Of a stretch of 64,000 nt of DNA, positions 18,362 through 26,584 are shown piece after piece; the first letter of the stretch is position 1, and each line of letters opens with the position of its first letter. The DNA is taken from assembly GCA_017550655.1 (NCBI GenBank), contig JAFZOK010000024.1, positions 372,001 through 436,000 of the forward strand, in the 5' to 3' direction. The DNA is from Bacteroidales bacterium (lineage in GTDB: Bacteria > Bacteroidota > Bacteroidia > Bacteroidales > UBA932). The notes below the pieces were generated by a model. It had not been told where the DNA came from, did no database searches, and saw nothing but the letters and a program-made list of their open reading frames with translations. A program made the position numbers and the translations under genes.

Positions 18362-19577
18362 AGATTATCAGCTGGAGCAGCTTCGGAGTTTGTTGATGGC
18401 TCCAGAGTTGAAGTCGGGACTTTTTCTGATAGATACGGATTTGACCGATGAGGAGATTGAAAAATATCTAAAAAGCTTCGGGATATTTTCGTATGTGAGA
18501 GAAGCATTGTTTCCTTCATCCGAAGGCTCTGCGTTTGAGATGTTTGTCGTTGGATTGAGTTATAAGTGTGAAAGCCCAGACATATTAACTCGTCGTAAAC
18601 AGTTGTTTGCGGCTGAAGGCCGTAGGCTGGGTGGTGTGTTATATAGTATGGTTATTGAGATGATGGGGGCTCTATGTAGGAGCGACATTTCTGTATTACA
18701 CATCAGCGGCGAGCTTGATTTGTCTTCATTGAGTCATGAAGAATTGTGTATATTGAAAGAGTCGATGGCTCATCATTATAATAGGATTATCGTATTAAGT
18801 AAGCAGAAACACGTTGTGGACTCAGAATATGACAATCTCATACGGCGAGTTTCACTTAAAGAACAAAAGTATAGTTTTAGTTATATGGAGAATGCGATAG
18901 ATAAGGTTCATATCACTTATAAACACGACGATGAACACGAAGAGGCTTTGAATGCTGTTTTGGCAGGCCTCGACAAAGAAAGTATTCCATATTCGATAGA
19001 CAGGTATGACATTCTATATCGATCAAGTATAGATGAATATGAAAAGGAAATAGGTCAAGCGGACAGAGTGATTATGTTTGTGATTCCCGATTATCTCAAA
19101 TCTTTGGATTGTATGTTTGAAATGACTGAGATCTTCAAAAATGGTTATGTAAAGGAAAGGACCTTCCCAGTTGTGGACTTGGGGGAGATGAAAAGGAATG
19201 GCGACAGTCTGAAACAATTGAAAGACTATTGGCAAGGTGAGAAAGTCAGAAAGCTTGAAATGATGAAGACCGAACCCGGTGGTTCAGAGTTCATTATGCA
19301 AGAGACCCGTAAAATAGATACGATCATCAGTACTCTTGATAAGTTTTGGTTATTTATCTGTCGTGAGTCAACAGGACAATATGACAAACTAATCGAGAAT
19401 GATGCAGCATTGTTGGTAGAGGAAATTGGAAAAGCAATGACAACACAAACAGGTTGTTCGGACGAAGCATTTGTCGCCCCAGGTACTACAAGACCACAAA
19501 GTAATAGAACTACAAACCAGAATGGTGCAAGGTCGGTATATGTGGAAGAGAACAACGGGACTTTAATCATAAATTGA
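18354..19577 (+). CDS. TIR-domain effector with C-terminal signalling motif
   Basis: A 407-residue protein. Residues 184-300 form a TIR domain: K-V-H-I-T-Y-K-H-D-D start, S-I-D-R-Y-D-I-L-Y-R-S-S-I-D-E-Y-E-K-E-I-G, then V-I-M-F-V-I-P-D-Y-L-K-S-L-D-C-M-F-E-M, with E256 at the position of the NADase catalytic glutamate. The N-terminal 180 residues are an unrecognised domain. The last 22 residues contain N-Q-N-G-A-R-S-V-Y-V-E-E-N-N-G, matching the STAND N-terminus. TIR effectors usually cleave NAD+. The start overlaps the STAND gene by 8 bases and the PLD gene starts 4 bases after the stop, so this is one operon. Confidence 0.8.
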   Translation: MNRDYQLEQLRSLLMAPELKSGLFLIDTDLTDEEIEKYLKSFGIFSYVREALFPSSEGSAFEMFVVGLSYKCESPDILTRRKQLFAAEGRRLGGVLYSMVIEMMGALCRSDISVLHISGELDLSSLSHEELCILKESMAHHYNRIIVLSKQKHVVDSEYDNLIRRVSLKEQKYSFSYMENAIDKVHITYKHDDEHEEALNAVLAGLDKESIPYSIDRYDILYRSSIDEYEKEIGQADRVIMFVIPDYLKSLDCMFEMTEIFKNGYVKERTFPVVDLGEMKRNGDSLKQLKDYWQGEKVRKLEMMKTEPGGSEFIMQETRKIDTIISTLDKFWLFICRESTGQYDKLIENDAALLVEEIGKAMTTQTGCSDEAFVAPGTTRPQSNRTTNQNGARSVYVEENNGTLIIN

Positions 19578-19581
19578 AACT

Positions 19582-20769
19582 ATGGCTGACGAACTGCATA
19601 ACGAGGAGGAGTTTTATCAAGACAAAGGATGGCCTACGGAAGAGTATTCTTTATGTAGGTATGAGTTGCCGGTTTTAGGAGAAGATGCAGAGGGGGCGGA
19701 TTTCGACCAGTTTGCGTTGATAACTAATGCTATTTATCCTTATATACGGCTGACGAAGAGACGTGGTAATAGCCATATCCCTTGTGGCGGTGCTATATCT
19801 CCTGCAACTGATGGGTGGTTTGCGAATAAGCCCGAGCAAGAGCGTAACAAGTGGTGCCCGAAGATAGCCTGGGGCTTTGCTGCTGTATTCCTTGCAAACC
19901 TCAGATATGATGCGGTTCAAAAAGACTATGTTCTTCTCAAGGATTTAAGTGAACTGATTCGGCATTATTACGAGAAGTACTTGAAAATGTACTTACAGTG
20001 CCATAATGGGTTAAAGTATAAAGGCCATTCCCCATATCAAAAGGAGCTGAATTTCCTGGAAGAGCATTGGGCGTTGATAAAGTCCTTTTGGGAGAAGTCG
20101 GAACCGTTAAAAGTGTATGCTGACTTGTATGATTACGCTAAGGATGCGGAAACAGATTATGAAAACTTCCTTTACGCACGCAAGGAAGCAATTCTGACCC
20201 GGAGAGAATTGAAGGCTGATTCGCTAAATGATAAAGGAGGGAATCGGATAATAAACCAGAATGGAGAAAGATCCGTTTATGTCGAAAACAATACTGGCAC
20301 TATTGTTATCGGGGCGAATAATGAGAAATCAGTTGCCAAGACGTACAAGAATGAGGCCTATTTTAATGATATTGCAACTCAAATCATTAAGGATTTGGAC
20401 GAGGCAAAGGTTTCAATACTTGTTGCTATAGCTTGGTTTACAAACCAGCGTATAGCTGACAAACTGGTTGAAAAGTTCAAGCAAGGGCTAGATGTAAAAG
20501 TGGTTTTTTATGATGACCACACCAATTCTAAGTTTGGTGCCAATATAGGTGGTATTCCTTTTAAAGCAATTCGTGGGACACGAGGTGGAATAATGCATAA
20601 TAAATTTTGTGTGATAGACAATCAGAAGGTGATAACGGGCTCATATAATTGGTCGGATAACGCAGAGAATAAGAATCATGAAAATGCGGCATTGGTTTAT
20701 GATAATGATTGCGCATCCTCATATTCTGTGGAATTTAGAAGATTGTTTAATTCGTCAGAAAAGGAATAG
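19582..20769 (+). CDS. PLD-family nuclease-like effector with internal signalling motif
   Basis: A 395-residue protein in three parts. Residues 1-215 are an unrecognised helical domain. Residues 223-243 hold I-N-Q-N-G-E-R-S-V-Y-V-E-N-N-T-G, the motif shared with the STAND and TIR proteins. Residues 255-390 form one phospholipase-D-type domain: V-A-I-A-W-F-T-N, then I-M-H-N-K-F-C-V-I-D with H339, K341 and D346 in the H-x-K-x4-D pattern, then G-S-Y-N-W-S. One-HKD proteins act as dimers and are often nucleases or phospholipases. A second effector arm of the same system is the simplest reading. Confidence 0.8.
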   Translation: MADELHNEEEFYQDKGWPTEEYSLCRYELPVLGEDAEGADFDQFALITNAIYPYIRLTKRRGNSHIPCGGAISPATDGWFANKPEQERNKWCPKIAWGFAAVFLANLRYDAVQKDYVLLKDLSELIRHYYEKYLKMYLQCHNGLKYKGHSPYQKELNFLEEHWALIKSFWEKSEPLKVYADLYDYAKDAETDYENFLYARKEAILTRRELKADSLNDKGGNRIINQNGERSVYVENNTGTIVIGANNEKSVAKTYKNEAYFNDIATQIIKDLDEAKVSILVAIAWFTNQRIADKLVEKFKQGLDVKVVFYDDHTNSKFGANIGGIPFKAIRGTRGGIMHNKFCVIDNQKVITGSYNWSDNAENKNHENAALVYDNDCASSYSVEFRRLFNSSEKE

Positions 20770-20772
20770 GCG

Positions 20773-21265
20773 GGCATCGAGCACGTGGTGGACGGGAAGC
20801 CGCAGAAGAATGACGTGCTGCAGTTCATCGGCCGCACGGTGCAGCTGGAGCAGCGTAACCAGGCGATGAACTATTTCATCGGCGTGCTGGTGGAGAAGAT
20901 GCGGGAGGCGGGGATCTACATGGTGCTGGTGAAGGGGCAGGAGCAGGTCAGTGCTACGAGCGTCCGCTGTGGCGGTCGTGCGGCGACGTGGACCTGTTCT
21001 TCGATGCGGAGAACTACGAGCGGGCGAAGGGGTTCCTCTCGCCGCTGGCGGTTGAGGTGGAGTCAGAGGAGAAGCGTAAGAAGCATCTGGCGATGACCAT
21101 CGACCCGTGGTTGGTGGAGTTGCACGGCCTGATGCCAACGGAGATTTCGGAGCGTATCAACGCGGGTGTGGAGCGGGTGCAGAGCGACATCTTCGCTGGC
21201 GGTGGCGTGCGGGTGTGGAAGAACGACGGTGTGGATGTGCCGCTGCCCATACAGATGACCCCAAA
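20773..21265 (+). pseudogene. NTP_transf_5-type nucleotidyltransferase fragment, GC-rich
   Basis: A GC-rich block starts 3 bases after the PLD stop. It reads G-I-E-H-V-V-D-G-K-P-Q-K-N-D-V-L, then L-V-K-G-Q, and after a one-base shift near 20945 C-Y-E-R-P-L-W-R-S-C-G-D-V-D-L-F-F-D. This is the same pattern as L-L-K-G-Q-G-I...R-N-C-G-D-V-D-L-L in the intact family member at 48630. The N-terminal 60 residues and the C-terminal half are missing. Its 3' part is fused in frame to the AT-rich gene that follows. Confidence 0.7.
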
Positions 21266-23255
21266 CCTGAAGATAGTCATTAGGATACAGCAACTGACTA
21301 TTTTGAAAGACCTGTCTTCTGGCAAGAAAAACTATATTCTGAATGACCTTTGCAGGATTGTTGAGGGTGCTTCAGAAAGTGAACTGACGGCTGCTTACTA
21401 CAGTGTGCTGAGTTTATTATGCTTGACGGAGAATAGGATACAAGCAGGTTTGAATTATCATAAACTGTCTATTGAGAAACGCAATAAGGATAGCAAGGGC
21501 GTTGATGGGCTGGAAGAACTATACAAAAAGAGTATCTGGATGTTGCCTCTTCGTTTCACAAAGATAGAAGAGTATGATGCATGGCTTCAAGACTTTTCTG
21601 CGAAGCCTTTTGAATATGATCATTCGGACAGTGAGATATGCGAGCATTGCTATTTGGCAGGATACCTGCTTGTAAATAAGGAGTGGAAGGACAAGGAGCA
21701 AAGTGACATCATAGCAGGACTGCAACTTTTATTGGATAAAACTATTGAGCATAATTGTCCTGAAATGACGGTTTCCATCCTGTTTCAAATGATGGAGACG
21801 TTCAATAAAGCAGGTCGATTTGAGGACACAAGAAAGGTCTTTAACGATTACTATGGGAAGTACGATGAATATCCCTTGGCGAAAGTGCTGTTAAACGGCT
21901 CGATGGCATATGCTATTTATTCAAATAAGGCGGCAGAGAGCAAAGAGTCTTTGCCCTATATTGAAGCTATGCAGATTGCGGAATATGGAGAGGTAATACC
22001 AAGTGTCCATCTCCATCTTGGGCAGATAAAGGCTTATGTGACGTGTGAGACTGATGTGGATGAAGGAATCTCACAGTTGAAGAAGGTCATTGACTATGTT
22101 CAGAAGCCCGGACATTTGACTACACTCTTTGAGTATTATCAATGTCTGGGGGAGTTGTCACTAATGTATTGGAATGCCGGAGTAAGGGATAGGTCTGTTG
22201 AAGTGCTTTCAGAGTGTGTTGATTATGTGACTAGCGAGGAAGGATTGAAGTCACCATATGCCAAGACATATCTCTGTCTGTGTGATTGCTTGTTAGTGAA
22301 TTACCTCTACGAATTGAATGTTCAAGTACTTCCTGTAGATCAGGCAAGGCCCTATATGGGTATGTTTACTGAGCGGGATGCACAGGGTCTCGATAGCTTA
22401 TATTCGATTGACAGAATCTTTACGTCTAGTTATATTATGTACCAGATATGTAGCGCATTAAACTTGGAAAAGATGAGGACAGAATGGGCTTATAAAGTGT
22501 TAGAGGCTATTAAGGGCAGGGGAGAGAATAAAGAGATACATTATATCACTACACTCTTACTTCCCATTTTCCTGAAAGAGCAAGACTTTGATGCTTTGGC
22601 TCGTGTAGCAGAAATATCTAGCGTTTCACAGGCAATTACTTTTGAGATGCATCCTGAGATGAAGCATGCAAATACGGATTCGGATTTTATAGAATATGTG
22701 GTGACTCCAGTACTGTTTTTAGCACTTCGTATGGCTATTACTGGAGATAAGAGTGGGTTGGAAAAGATAAAAAACATACTGTCGAATTATCAGCCAGTCA
22801 ACAATTATGAAGTAGTGAGCAAGGTGATTGACGTTCTGGAGAGAAGAGATTATGATAAGGCATTTATTAACGAGGTTCACAAACTGGATGTGAACAAGTT
22901 CTACCCAGTATATATATTCGCCTATCTAATTACAACACTTTCCGTGGATTCGTATCAGGCTTTTAAACTGATAATGGATGTGATTGTAAGACTTGAAAGC
23001 GATTTGGTTAGGGTTATAGGAGGTGACGTAAAAACCGTCATCAATGAGTTCATTGCATCTTTCTGGCGGTCACGTATTCTAACTAAGTCCGAAGATTTTA
23101 TAAACTATTCATTCCTTGCCAGTAAGGGTATCAAGCTGATAGATGAATATGAAGGGAAAGATAATCAAGCTAACCACACAATGTTCGTTATTAGGCACCA
23201 TCTGCCATATGGGGTGTACTTGAATTATGAGCAAGAGAAGTGGTTGGATACTTGA
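20988..23255 (+). CDS. Chimeric ORF: nucleotidyltransferase remnant fused to helical-repeat protein
   Basis: An open frame of 755 codons, but its first 90 codons are the GC-rich nucleotidyltransferase remnant (C-G-D-V-D-L-F-F-D...V-P-L-P, to about 21255). From I-Q-M-T-P-N-L-K-I-V onward the composition becomes AT-rich. The remaining 660 residues are helical, TPR-like repeats resembling the sensor half of large STAND-type proteins, with no ATPase motif. The native 5' end of the AT-rich gene therefore appears replaced. Whether the hybrid is expressed is unknown: the ATG at 20988 lies inside the remnant. Bases 23256-23479 contain no recognisable element. Confidence 0.5.
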   Translation: MDLFFDAENYERAKGFLSPLAVEVESEEKRKKHLAMTIDPWLVELHGLMPTEISERINAGVERVQSDIFAGGGVRVWKNDGVDVPLPIQMTPNLKIVIRIQQLTILKDLSSGKKNYILNDLCRIVEGASESELTAAYYSVLSLLCLTENRIQAGLNYHKLSIEKRNKDSKGVDGLEELYKKSIWMLPLRFTKIEEYDAWLQDFSAKPFEYDHSDSEICEHCYLAGYLLVNKEWKDKEQSDIIAGLQLLLDKTIEHNCPEMTVSILFQMMETFNKAGRFEDTRKVFNDYYGKYDEYPLAKVLLNGSMAYAIYSNKAAESKESLPYIEAMQIAEYGEVIPSVHLHLGQIKAYVTCETDVDEGISQLKKVIDYVQKPGHLTTLFEYYQCLGELSLMYWNAGVRDRSVEVLSECVDYVTSEEGLKSPYAKTYLCLCDCLLVNYLYELNVQVLPVDQARPYMGMFTERDAQGLDSLYSIDRIFTSSYIMYQICSALNLEKMRTEWAYKVLEAIKGRGENKEIHYITTLLLPIFLKEQDFDALARVAEISSVSQAITFEMHPEMKHANTDSDFIEYVVTPVLFLALRMAITGDKSGLEKIKNILSNYQPVNNYEVVSKVIDVLERRDYDKAFINEVHKLDVNKFYPVYIFAYLITTLSVDSYQAFKLIMDVIVRLESDLVRVIGGDVKTVINEFIASFWRSRILTKSEDFINYSFLASKGIKLIDEYEGKDNQANHTMFVIRHHLPYGVYLNYEQEKWLDT

Positions 23256-23479
23256 ATGGTAAATTAAGATTGTGAGTTTTGAAGAACCAAGTGCCTGCTT
23301 CCGTATAACGAATCAGTAGAGAACTTAATCACAGAGAAGTTGCCCTTAACGTGTTCAATATTTAGAATAGCTGAGGAATATTCAGATTCTGATTTGCAAA
23401 GAACGGGTCATGTGTGTTGAGTTTTGGTTGTTGTTTTCTATAACTATTTTTAGATTAGGTTATTTATTTAGAGAGTGAT

Positions 23480-23767
23480 ATGACAAAAATGGAATTAGAT
23501 GATTCTACAAAAGCATATTTTGAAGGAATGCTTTGGGCAGCTTATGGGGTAAAGTTGATGGGAGGGTTTATTTCAGAATGGCAAATTGATGCAATAAAAG
23601 AGTGTGCTTCTAGGTTGAAGTTGGCTGAAATTGATCACTTTCAGCTTTCTCCTTGTGAGAAGGATGAGTTGAAACGCTTATGGAAACAAAGATTTGATGC
23701 ATTAACTAGTGGTATTAAGAACAAACTGAAACAAGAGGGGAGGATTGTAGGAGGATATTTAGTATAA
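23480..23767 (+). CDS. Small helical protein, unknown
   Basis: A 95-residue protein with a central hydrophobic patch (M-L-W-A-A-Y-G-V-K-L-M-G-G-F) and charged helical ends. There is no recognised family. It stands alone, 42 bases before the next gene, in AT-rich DNA, and may be co-transcribed with it. Confidence 0.5.
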   Translation: MTKMELDDSTKAYFEGMLWAAYGVKLMGGFISEWQIDAIKECASRLKLAEIDHFQLSPCEKDELKRLWKQRFDALTSGIKNKLKQEGRIVGGYLV

Positions 23768-23809
23768 CAGGTGGATGAAAAATTAATAAGGACGATATAA
23801 TATTTTGTT

Positions 23810-24796
23810 ATGAAATCTTCTGTAACCTTACTAGATCTTGATACTATTGAGCTTCATTATTGGCTAGATGATGGTTCACACACTATGGATGCTCTTGTTT
23901 TTAATAAATGCGAGCATGAGTTTTTGAGTATTGTTCAGGAACTTTCCAACACTTTTAGAATTAAAGTCGATGTTGAAGTAGAGCCGTTGGGTGAAGGTGG
24001 TTTAAGGGCGTGGTTTAAACTCTATCGCAACAACAAAGATGCTATAAAAGTTGCTTTTCTGATATTCTTGCTGACAGATTTATTGTGTACGCCACTAAAA
24101 ATAACACTTGAGCATGTTACAAGAGAAGTATTGGAACGAGTATTCGAGGACCCTGAGATTAAGAAACTAGAGGAAGAAAAGAAAAAGGCAGAATTAGAAT
24201 TCGAGATTACCACAATAAAGTCTGAGACAGAGATTCTTTGTAAGAACATTGACGAAAACAAATTACAAAAGAAGAGGTCGAATTACTATGAGACGGCAAG
24301 TCAATGTAAGAAGTTAGAAAAAATAACTATAACAGCTACTGATGCTACAAAGGGAAAAAAGTATGTTAGTAGGGATGTTGTTTCGAAGGATTTCCCCCTT
24401 TATATCATGACTTCTGATGATTTGGATCCAGATAAGGATGAAAATGCTATTATCGAGATTATTTCTCCTGTCCTAAAAAAAGGAAAGTATCAATGGTTGG
24501 GGATATACCAGGGAGAGGTAATACAATTCAAAATGAAGTCTAATGAGTTTAAGACTTTGGTGTTAACGGGACAAGTGCCTTTCAAAAACGGGTCTTCAAT
24601 AACATGTCTGCTCGTACGCAACAAGAAAATTGATAGCAACGGTGAGGTCAAGATAACTGGGTATGAGGTTTTAGAAGTATATAACTTCTTTGAGAATGAC
24701 ACACCTATTGAGACACCAGAGGGAAGACGCAGAAGACAGAGGAAAGAGACTGAAAAAAAACAATTGAGTTTATTTGACTTGGAAGAAAACGTATAG
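23810..24796 (+). CDS. Membrane-anchored coiled-coil protein, unknown
   Basis: A 328-residue protein. The first 75 residues are a small alpha-beta region (W-L-D-D-G-S-H-T-M-D-A). One hydrophobic helix follows at about 80-98 (V-A-F-L-I-F-L-L-T-D-L-L). Then comes a charged coiled coil (K-K-L-E-E-E-K-K-K-A-E-L-E-F), then a beta-rich domain of 150 residues, and a basic tail with E-G-R-R-R-R-Q-R-K and the ending Q-L-S-L-F-D-L-E-E-N-V. The arrangement suggests a membrane-bound protein whose C-terminal domain binds a ligand or nucleic acid. No family could be named. Confidence 0.55.
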   Translation: MKSSVTLLDLDTIELHYWLDDGSHTMDALVFNKCEHEFLSIVQELSNTFRIKVDVEVEPLGEGGLRAWFKLYRNNKDAIKVAFLIFLLTDLLCTPLKITLEHVTREVLERVFEDPEIKKLEEEKKKAELEFEITTIKSETEILCKNIDENKLQKKRSNYYETASQCKKLEKITITATDATKGKKYVSRDVVSKDFPLYIMTSDDLDPDKDENAIIEIISPVLKKGKYQWLGIYQGEVIQFKMKSNEFKTLVLTGQVPFKNGSSITCLLVRNKKIDSNGEVKITGYEVLEVYNFFENDTPIETPEGRRRRQRKETEKKQLSLFDLEENV

Positions 24797-24875
24797 TTTA
24801 AACAACAGTTTGTTTTGAAGATAAGAAAGCGGTAATTTATTATATTTATCACTGAGAATTAAAGTTTTATTAAAT

Positions 24876-25013
24876 TTGAATAAAAGAATTTATCTGTGTC
24901 TGACTCACATGAGTGAGGCGAGTTTGGAGCAGAAGTACATTCAGGAGGCGTTTGACATCAATTCTGTGGTGCGGCTGTGGTCTAATGTGAACAGATTTGA
25001 GAATTATGTATGA
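24876..25013 (+). pseudogene. DegT-family aminotransferase 5' remnant
   Basis: Forty-five codons match the start of the two full aminotransferase genes (N-K-R-I-Y-L-C-L...H-M-S-E-A-S-L-E-Q-K-Y-I), but the start codon has become TTG and the text drifts after V-V-R-L-W-S-N-V-N before a stop. The leader at 24848-24875, ATCACTGAG plus AATTAAAGTTTTAT, matches that of copy 2 (26552 onward). Bases 24797-24847 and 25014-25129 contain no further gene. Confidence 0.8.
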
Positions 25014-25129
25014 CACTTTTGATGTTTACGTGCGGCTAATTTGCTAAACTCCAGGCAAATGGAGGAGGAAAATGAAAAGATGAAGGATTTATAGAACAAT
25101 TAATATTTGGCTGGACATATAAAGTTAAC

Positions 25130-26524
25130 ATGATATTTGAAGATATACAAAAGCTAGTGGTGAAGGATGAGCATCGCTGTTTGGAGTTGAAGAAAACGAC
25201 AGGGGAGTTGCAGGATGGTATGCACTCTGCATGTGCTTTCTTGAACACGGATGGTGGTTGGCTGATTTTTGGAGTGGCTACGAAGTCGCTGAAGATACTG
25301 GGTCAGCAGGTTTCGGATAATACGCAAAGAGAACTGGCTCAGGCGTTGAGTGGCTTCAGCCCAGTGGCGGATGTGAAGCCGGAATATATTGACGTGCCTG
25401 GAAGACCTGGGAACCAGGTGGTAGCAATACACTTTGGTGGCTGGAAGTGGGGGCAGTTGCCTTACACCTACCATGGGTGTCCTTACTATAAGGTGGAGAG
25501 CACGACGAAGGTGATGCCACAAGAGATGTATGAGGAGCGCCTTCGTGCTGCGAAGCCGGAGGTGTTTGCCTGGGAAAGACAGGAGGCGGACGATATTACA
25601 CTGGCGGATCTGAGCGAGGAGAGGATTCGCGGTGCTGTGCGTTTAGGTGTGGAGCGTGGGCGTGTGCCAGAAACGGCTATGTCGGAGGTTGTGGAGTCTA
25701 TTTTGAGCAAGTGGGGGCTGATGAAGGACGGAAAGGTGCTGAACGGTGCTGTGGCGTTGTTTGCCAAGCAGAAGGGTAGTTATACGCAGATGGCGCTGCG
25801 GTTGGCGCGCTTCCGCGGAACAAACAAGAATGAGTTTGTGGATAGTGCTCGTGCAGAAGGTAACTTCTTTGATCTGTTGGATGCGGGAATGGCTTTCTTG
25901 TTCAAGCATCTGTCACAAAGCGGAAAGATTGTGGGATTCAGGAAGGAGGAGCACCTGGAGATACCTGCGGAGGCCTTGCGTGAGGCATTGACGAATGCAC
26001 TGTGCCACAGGCAGTTAGAGAAATTTAACTTGACACCGGGTATTGCCATTTATGATGATAGAGTGGAGATTGAGAATCCCGGACGGTTGCCAATAGGTAT
26101 TACCCCTGAGAATATCAAGAGTGCACACATTTCTTTGCCCTATAATCCATTGATGGCAGAGGTGCTGTTTAAGTCATCATTTCTGGAGAACTGGGGATCG
26201 GGAATTAGCCGTATGGTGGAAGCGTGCAGGGAGCAAGGAGTACCGGAGCCGGAGTATGAGGTAATGCCCGGATTTGTGAAGATAATTTTCAGAAAGAATT
26301 CGACTACGGAAAAGACTACGGAAAAGACTACGGAAAAGACTACGGAAAAGATCCTAAGTCTGATTTCGAAAAATCCGCATATCACGACTGAAGAGTTGGC
26401 TCAATTGTGCGGAATGACGGCTGATGGTGTGTATTATCACACAAAGCGTCTGCGTAAGAGTGGTATTCTGATTCGAAAAGGGGGGCGCAAAGATGGGTAT
26501 TGGGTTATTGTAACAAAGAAATAA
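25130..26524 (+). CDS. AlbA_2-type ATP-binding protein with winged-helix end
   Basis: A 464-residue protein of the common RNA/DNA-binding regulator-like family. Residues 1-130 are an AlbA_2 (Schlafen-like) domain: L-E-L-K-K-T-T-G-E-L near 20 and A-F-L-N-T-D-G-G-W-L-I-F-G-V. Residues 230-370 are a GHKL-like ATP-binding region (E-A-L-R-E-A-L-T-N-A-L-C-H-R, then V-E-I-E-N-P-G-R-L-P, then W-G-S-G-I-S-R-M). A T-T-E-K repeat linker at about 391-407 leads to a winged helix (T-T-E-E-L-A-Q-L-C-G-M-T). It forms a module of one gene between two aminotransferase copies. Its regulatory target is unknown. Confidence 0.8.
   Translation: MIFEDIQKLVVKDEHRCLELKKTTGELQDGMHSACAFLNTDGGWLIFGVATKSLKILGQQVSDNTQRELAQALSGFSPVADVKPEYIDVPGRPGNQVVAIHFGGWKWGQLPYTYHGCPYYKVESTTKVMPQEMYEERLRAAKPEVFAWERQEADDITLADLSEERIRGAVRLGVERGRVPETAMSEVVESILSKWGLMKDGKVLNGAVALFAKQKGSYTQMALRLARFRGTNKNEFVDSARAEGNFFDLLDAGMAFLFKHLSQSGKIVGFRKEEHLEIPAEALREALTNALCHRQLEKFNLTPGIAIYDDRVEIENPGRLPIGITPENIKSAHISLPYNPLMAEVLFKSSFLENWGSGISRMVEACREQGVPEPEYEVMPGFVKIIFRKNSTTEKTTEKTTEKTTEKILSLISKNPHITTEELAQLCGMTADGVYYHTKRLRKSGILIRKGGRKDGYWVIVTKK
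26302..26350 (+). repeat. 12-bp tandem repeat coding T-T-E-K units
   Basis: About four consecutive copies of GACTACGGAAAA encode repeated Thr-Thr-Glu-Lys in the linker between the ATP-binding region and the winged helix. The 12-bp period keeps the reading frame, so slippage would change linker length only. Confidence 0.9.
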
Positions 26525-26584
26525 TGAGCGGTAGTGGGCAAGGACGTTTTGATCGCTGAGAATTAAAGTTTTATAAATATTAAT

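Noticed and set aside
20678-20869. Small plus-strand ORF bridging the PLD gene and the next block
   Set aside because: It is out of frame with both the PLD domain and the nucleotidyltransferase fragment; its product is basic and Trp/Ser-rich.
26302-26350. Possible sequencing artefact or array
   Set aside because: The 12-bp repeats keep the frame and encode a linker; they are treated as a real coding repeat.
25130-26524. Transposase or integrase reading of the AlbA_2 gene
   Set aside because: AlbA_2, GHKL-like and winged-helix parts are clear, with no catalytic motif of a recombinase.
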